Below, one piece after another: positions 6,499-8,957 of a stretch of DNA of 8,957 nt. Origin of the DNA: an uncultured Burkholderiales bacterium (GTDB taxonomy: Bacteria; Pseudomonadota; Gammaproteobacteria; Burkholderiales; Burkholderiaceae_C). The stretch is from positions 1 through 8,957 of the forward strand of contig CALBSC010000016.1 of assembly GCA_937927685.1 (NCBI GenBank). The letters run 5' to 3'. The position numbers and the translations under genes were made by a program. The notes below the pieces were generated by a model that was not told the origin of the DNA, searched no databases, and worked only from the letters and a program-made list of their open reading frames with translations. Numbering within the stretch: position 1 is the first letter of the stretch; every line of letters starts with the position of its first letter.

Positions 6499-8234
6499 CA
6501 GAACGACTCCGGCTCGGCCTTGGCCACGATTTGCGGCTTGACCGAGAGGTCAGGTTGAACACCCATCATGCGCAGCGTCTGCTGGACCGTCTCGCTGAAC
6601 ACGGGAGCGGCCACATCACCGCCGTAATAGCGTCCGTTGGTGGGCTCATCGATCATCACCGCCACCACGATGCGCGGTTGCTCGATGGGGGCCAGTCCGA
6701 CGAAGAAGCCACGGTATTTCTTCCCCGCGTAGCCGCGGCCCTCCTGCTTGTGCGCGGTGCCGGTTTTGCCGCCCACCGAATACCCCATGGTTTGCGCTTT
6801 TTGCGCGGTGCCACCGGGACTGGTCACCATGTGCAACATGTGACGCATGGCCGCCGCGTTTTGGGGGCTGTACACCCGTACCCCGTTGGGGGGCTCATGG
6901 TTTTTGAGCAGACTCACCGGCACCATGTGCCCATCCCGCGCAAACACGCTGTAGGCTTGCGCCAGTTGAAACAGGCTCACCGACAAGCCGTAGCCGTAGC
7001 TCATGGTGGCCTGCTCGATGGGACGCCAGGATTTGTGGCCCTTCAAACGCCCGGCCACCGCCCCCGGGAACGGGACCTGCGGCTTCTGGCCAAATCCCAC
7101 CTGGCTGAACATTTCCCACATGTCCTGCGACGGCAACTGCATGGCGATTTTCACCGTGCCCACGTTGCTCGATTTCTGGATCACCTCATTCACGCTCAGC
7201 AGCGCGTGGGGGTGCGCATCACTGATGGTGTGCCCGCCCAGCGCCAGCTTGCCTGGCGCGGTCTGGATCATGGACTCGGGCTTGACGAGACCTTTCTCGA
7301 GTGCCAGGCCCACCACCAGCGGTTTCATCGTGGAGCCGGGCTCGAAGGTGTCGGTGAGTGCACGGTTGCGCAACTGCGCCCCGGTGAGGTTGGCACGACG
7401 GTCCGGCACATAGCTGGGGTAGTTCGCCAGGGCCAGCACTTCACCGGACTCGATATCCAGCACCACCACACTGCCTGCGGCAGCGCGGTTGTCCAGCACC
7501 GCCTCGCGCAATTTTTGGTAGGCGAAGAACTGCACCTTGCTGTCAATGGCGAGTTCAATGTCGCGCCCGTCCACCGGGGGCACCATTTCGCCGACATCCT
7601 CCACCACATGACCCAGCCGGTTTTTGATGACCCGGCGCGAACCCGAGCGGCCCTTCAGGTCTTTGTCGAAGGTCAGTTCCACCCCTTCCTGACCCAGGTT
7701 CTCCACATTGGTGAAGCCCACAATGTGCGCCACCGCCTCGCCCTCGGGGTAAGCACGTTTGTACTCCTTGCGGGAATCCACCCCCTTCAACCCCAGGGCC
7801 TTGATCTGCTTTTCGACCGACTCATCCACCTGGCGCTTGAGCCAGACAAAGCTCTTGTCCGGGTCCAGCAATTTCTTCTCCAGCTCGGCCGGCGGCATTT
7901 GCAACAGCCTGGCCAGCTCTTTCAGCTTGACCGGGTCGCGCTCAATGTCCTCCGGGCTGGCCCAGATACTGGGCACGGGAATGCTGGCAGCCAGCACCAC
8001 GCCATTGCGATCGACGATACGGCCGCGGCTGGCCGGCAATTCCTGCGTGCGCGCGAAGCGCACCACGCCTTGCCGCTTGAAGAAGGCGTTGTCGATGACC
8101 TGAACATAGGCGGCACGCACCACCAGACCGATAAAGCCCAGCGCGATGCACGCCACGATGAACTGGCTGCGCCACACCGGCGTTTTGCTGGCAAGCAAGG
8201 GGCTGGAGGTGTATTGCACCGAACGGCTGCTCAT
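6498..8234 (-). CDS. ftsI: Septal peptidoglycan D,D-transpeptidase FtsI (PBP3)
   Basis: FtsI crosslinks septal peptidoglycan together with the glycosyltransferase FtsW and is the family target of division-specific beta-lactams. The 578-residue class B PBP has a short cytoplasmic N-terminus, a signal-anchor helix at about 24-46, and the PBP-dimer (pedestal) region opening with the family box SRGRIVDRNG at 69-78. The transpeptidase domain follows. All three active-site motifs are present: S301-T-M-K304 (nucleophile serine), S355-S-N357 and K490-T-G-T493. Length matches the family (E. coli 588 residues). The open frame extends upstream to 8795, but the ATG at 8234 is chosen because it overlaps the ftsL stop (ATGA), has an AGGAG ribosome site 8 bases upstream, and leaves a normal N-terminus. 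Upstream sequence in this frame is ftsL and rsmH read out of frame. The stop shares one base with the murE start. Confidence 0.97.
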   Translation of the reverse strand: MSSRSVQYTSSPLLASKTPVWRSQFIVACIALGFIGLVVRAAYVQVIDNAFFKRQGVVRFARTQELPASRGRIVDRNGVVLAASIPVPSIWASPEDIERDPVKLKELARLLQMPPAELEKKLLDPDKSFVWLKRQVDESVEKQIKALGLKGVDSRKEYKRAYPEGEAVAHIVGFTNVENLGQEGVELTFDKDLKGRSGSRRVIKNRLGHVVEDVGEMVPPVDGRDIELAIDSKVQFFAYQKLREAVLDNRAAAGSVVVLDIESGEVLALANYPSYVPDRRANLTGAQLRNRALTDTFEPGSTMKPLVVGLALEKGLVKPESMIQTAPGKLALGGHTISDAHPHALLSVNEVIQKSSNVGTVKIAMQLPSQDMWEMFSQVGFGQKPQVPFPGAVAGRLKGHKSWRPIEQATMSYGYGLSVSLFQLAQAYSVFARDGHMVPVSLLKNHEPPNGVRVYSPQNAAAMRHMLHMVTSPGGTAQKAQTMGYSVGGKTGTAHKQEGRGYAGKKYRGFFVGLAPIEQPRIVVAVMIDEPTNGRYYGGDVAAPVFSETVQQTLRMMGVQPDLSVKPQIVAKAEPESF

Positions 8235-8611
8235 GGGCGGCGCTCCTGGCCAGTCGCCGCGTCGTTTGACGCCCCATTCGACGCTGCACTTGCCGTGCCA
8301 TTCGTCGCTGCACTTGCCGCACCACTGCCCGTGCCACTCCCCGCGCCTTTGGCCGGGCCCAGGTACTGGGTGATGGCCGGCGTGATGGTGCGCATGTGCA
8401 ATTGTTCGCGCGCAATTTTTTCCACCCGCAGCGGGGCCGCCTGTGCGCGACGCTCGGCGTCGAGCTGATCGAGTTCCACATCCAGCCTGCGCGCCTCTGA
8501 CCGGGCGCGGTCGAGGTCGGTGGTGAGGCGACGGGACTCGTATTGCGTGCGGACCAGGTAGAACGCACTGGCCAGCACCGCGAGCAACAACAGGATGTTC
8601 ACCCGCGTCAT
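8231..8611 (-). CDS. ftsL: Cell division protein FtsL with low-complexity C-terminal tail
   Basis: FtsL is a small bitopic inner-membrane protein that joins FtsQ and FtsB, and the complex then activates FtsWI at the septum. The 126-residue product has a very short cytoplasmic N-terminus (MTRVN), one membrane helix at about residues 5-20, and a heptad-like charged segment at about 24-58 (RRLTTDLDRARSEARRL and onward) suited to the coiled coil with FtsB. A conserved-looking 'KIAREQLHMRTITPAITQYL' stretch follows at 65-84. From about residue 88 the protein becomes a Gly/Ala/Ser/Thr/Asn tail with 8-residue periodicity, ending in GQERRP; this part is unusual. The ATG at 8611 overlaps the rsmH stop (ATGA) and is preceded by a purine-rich AGGGGG stretch. 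The gene ends in an ATGA overlap with ftsI. Identity rests on topology and position as well as sequence, because FtsL diverges quickly. Confidence 0.93.
   Translation of the reverse strand: MTRVNILLLLAVLASAFYLVRTQYESRRLTTDLDRARSEARRLDVELDQLDAERRAQAAPLRVEKIAREQLHMRTITPAITQYLGPAKGAGSGTGSGAASAATNGTASAASNGASNDAATGQERRP
8243..8247 (-). promoter_or_regulatory. Ribosome binding site of ftsI, inside ftsL
   Basis: AGGAG on the minus strand lies 8 bases before the ATG at 8234, in the last codons of ftsL. It decides the ftsI start against the much longer open frame reaching 8795. Confidence 0.8.
8275..8322 (-). repeat. 24-bp tandem duplication in the 3' end of ftsL
   Basis: Two adjacent 24-bp units, 8275-8298 and 8299-8322, match at 21 of 24 positions. 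Each codes eight residues in the ftsL tail, and the protein reads GAASAATN then GTASAASN, followed by a more diverged third unit GASNDAAT. Glycines therefore fall at residues 97, 105, 113 and 121, exactly eight apart. The unit length is a multiple of three, so copy-number change keeps the frame. Together with the preceding GSGTGS this makes a flexible, probably disordered periplasmic tail. Confidence 0.85.
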
Positions 8612-8957
8612 GCAAGACCCCCTGCAGGCGCATCGGCCAGCCGCTCGGCCACGCGCAGCATGGCGCTGCGTGAGCGCGGGTTGGCGGCCACCTCCTCGGC
8701 ACTGGGTCGCTGACGACCCAGATCCCGGAACTGCACGGGCGCTGGCGCGGCAAACGGCGCACGACGATCGAACACGGCCCGTGAGTGGCGAGCAATGAAC
8801 TGCTTGACCAGCCGATCCTCGAGCGAGTGAAAGCTGATCACAGCCAGACGTCCTTGCGGTTGAAGTACATCGCGGGCGGCCTCTAGCGCTTGTTGCAGCT
8901 CTTCAAGCTCGGCATTGATGAAAATCCGAAAAGCCTGAAATGTGCGCGTTGCAGGGT
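8608..8957 (-). CDS. rsmH: 16S rRNA m4C1402 methyltransferase RsmH, C-terminal part (5' end outside window)
   Basis: RsmH (formerly MraW) uses S-adenosylmethionine to methylate N4 of C1402 in the decoding centre of 16S rRNA. Only the last 115 codons are present; the first complete codon is at 8955-8953. The visible part starts with PATRTFQAFRIFINAELEEL, the strongly conserved family segment in which a Thr-Arg-Thr-Phe-Gln stretch is followed by the 'R-I-F-x-N-x-E-L' helix. It continues with RLAVISFHSLEDRLVKQF, the last conserved core block, and ends in a basic tail (NPRSRSAMLRVAERL) typical of the family. The TGA stop overlaps the ftsL start as ATGA, as expected for the promoter-proximal part of a dcw operon. 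The SAM-binding N-terminal half lies beyond the right edge, so its integrity cannot be judged. Confidence 0.96.
   Translation of the reverse strand, partial: PATRTFQAFRIFINAELEELQQALEAARDVLQPQGRLAVISFHSLEDRLVKQFIARHSRAVFDRRAPFAAPAPVQFRDLGRQRPSAEEVAANPRSRSAMLRVAERLADAPAGGLA

Noticed and set aside
6396..8468. A 690-codon open frame on the plus strand opposite ftsI and ftsL.
   Set aside because: It is antisense to two well-supported genes, its product is rich in His/Arg/Gln/Leu as expected for a shadow of GC-rich coding DNA, and no family motif is visible.
8235..8795. Possible N-terminal extension of FtsI by 187 residues.
   Set aside because: The region is ftsL and rsmH in another frame; the shorter start has a good ribosome site and the usual FtsI N-terminus with its signal anchor.
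1..8957. Search for mobile elements, CRISPR arrays, tRNA or rRNA genes, defence or biosynthetic accessory genes.
   Set aside because: Every part of the window is covered by contiguous dcw genes in canonical order; I saw no inserted gene, spacer-repeat array or RNA gene.

Overview
The window is the middle part of a dcw (division and cell wall) cluster. All genes lie on the minus strand, so the operon reads from right to left. The gene order, rsmH-ftsL-ftsI-murE-murF-mraY-murD-ftsW, is the classical proteobacterial one. High GC content, the meso-diaminopimelate signature in MurE, and the style of the MurD, MraY and FtsL proteins suggest a betaproteobacterium of the order Burkholderiales, possibly Comamonadaceae. 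That assignment is inferred from protein style and was not tested by any search.

Layout from right to left (direction of transcription): the 3' end of rsmH (16S rRNA methyltransferase, cut by the window edge); ftsL (small divisome bitopic protein); ftsI (septal transpeptidase PBP3); murE, murF, mraY and murD (cytoplasmic and first membrane steps of lipid II synthesis); and the 5' part of ftsW (septal glycosyltransferase, cut by the left edge). There is essentially no intergenic DNA. Five junctions overlap by 1 or 4 bp, murF and mraY overlap by 10 bp, and mraY and murD are 3 bp apart. I see no internal promoter or terminator, and no RNA gene, mobile element or CRISPR array.

The genes form one pathway. 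MurD, MurE and MurF add D-Glu, meso-DAP and D-Ala-D-Ala to the UDP-MurNAc peptide. MraY moves the product onto undecaprenyl phosphate. FtsW polymerises the resulting lipid II and FtsI crosslinks it at the septum, with FtsL as part of the regulating FtsQLB subcomplex.

This is core, conserved DNA and I do not see an undescribed system in it. The unusual features are two in-frame low-complexity expansions. MurD carries an insertion of roughly 110 residues in its catalytic central domain, built around a 13-unit hexanucleotide repeat that encodes Thr-Asp dipeptides. FtsL has a Gly/Ala/Ser/Thr/Asn tail made of 8-residue repeats, encoded in part by a 24-bp tandem duplication.
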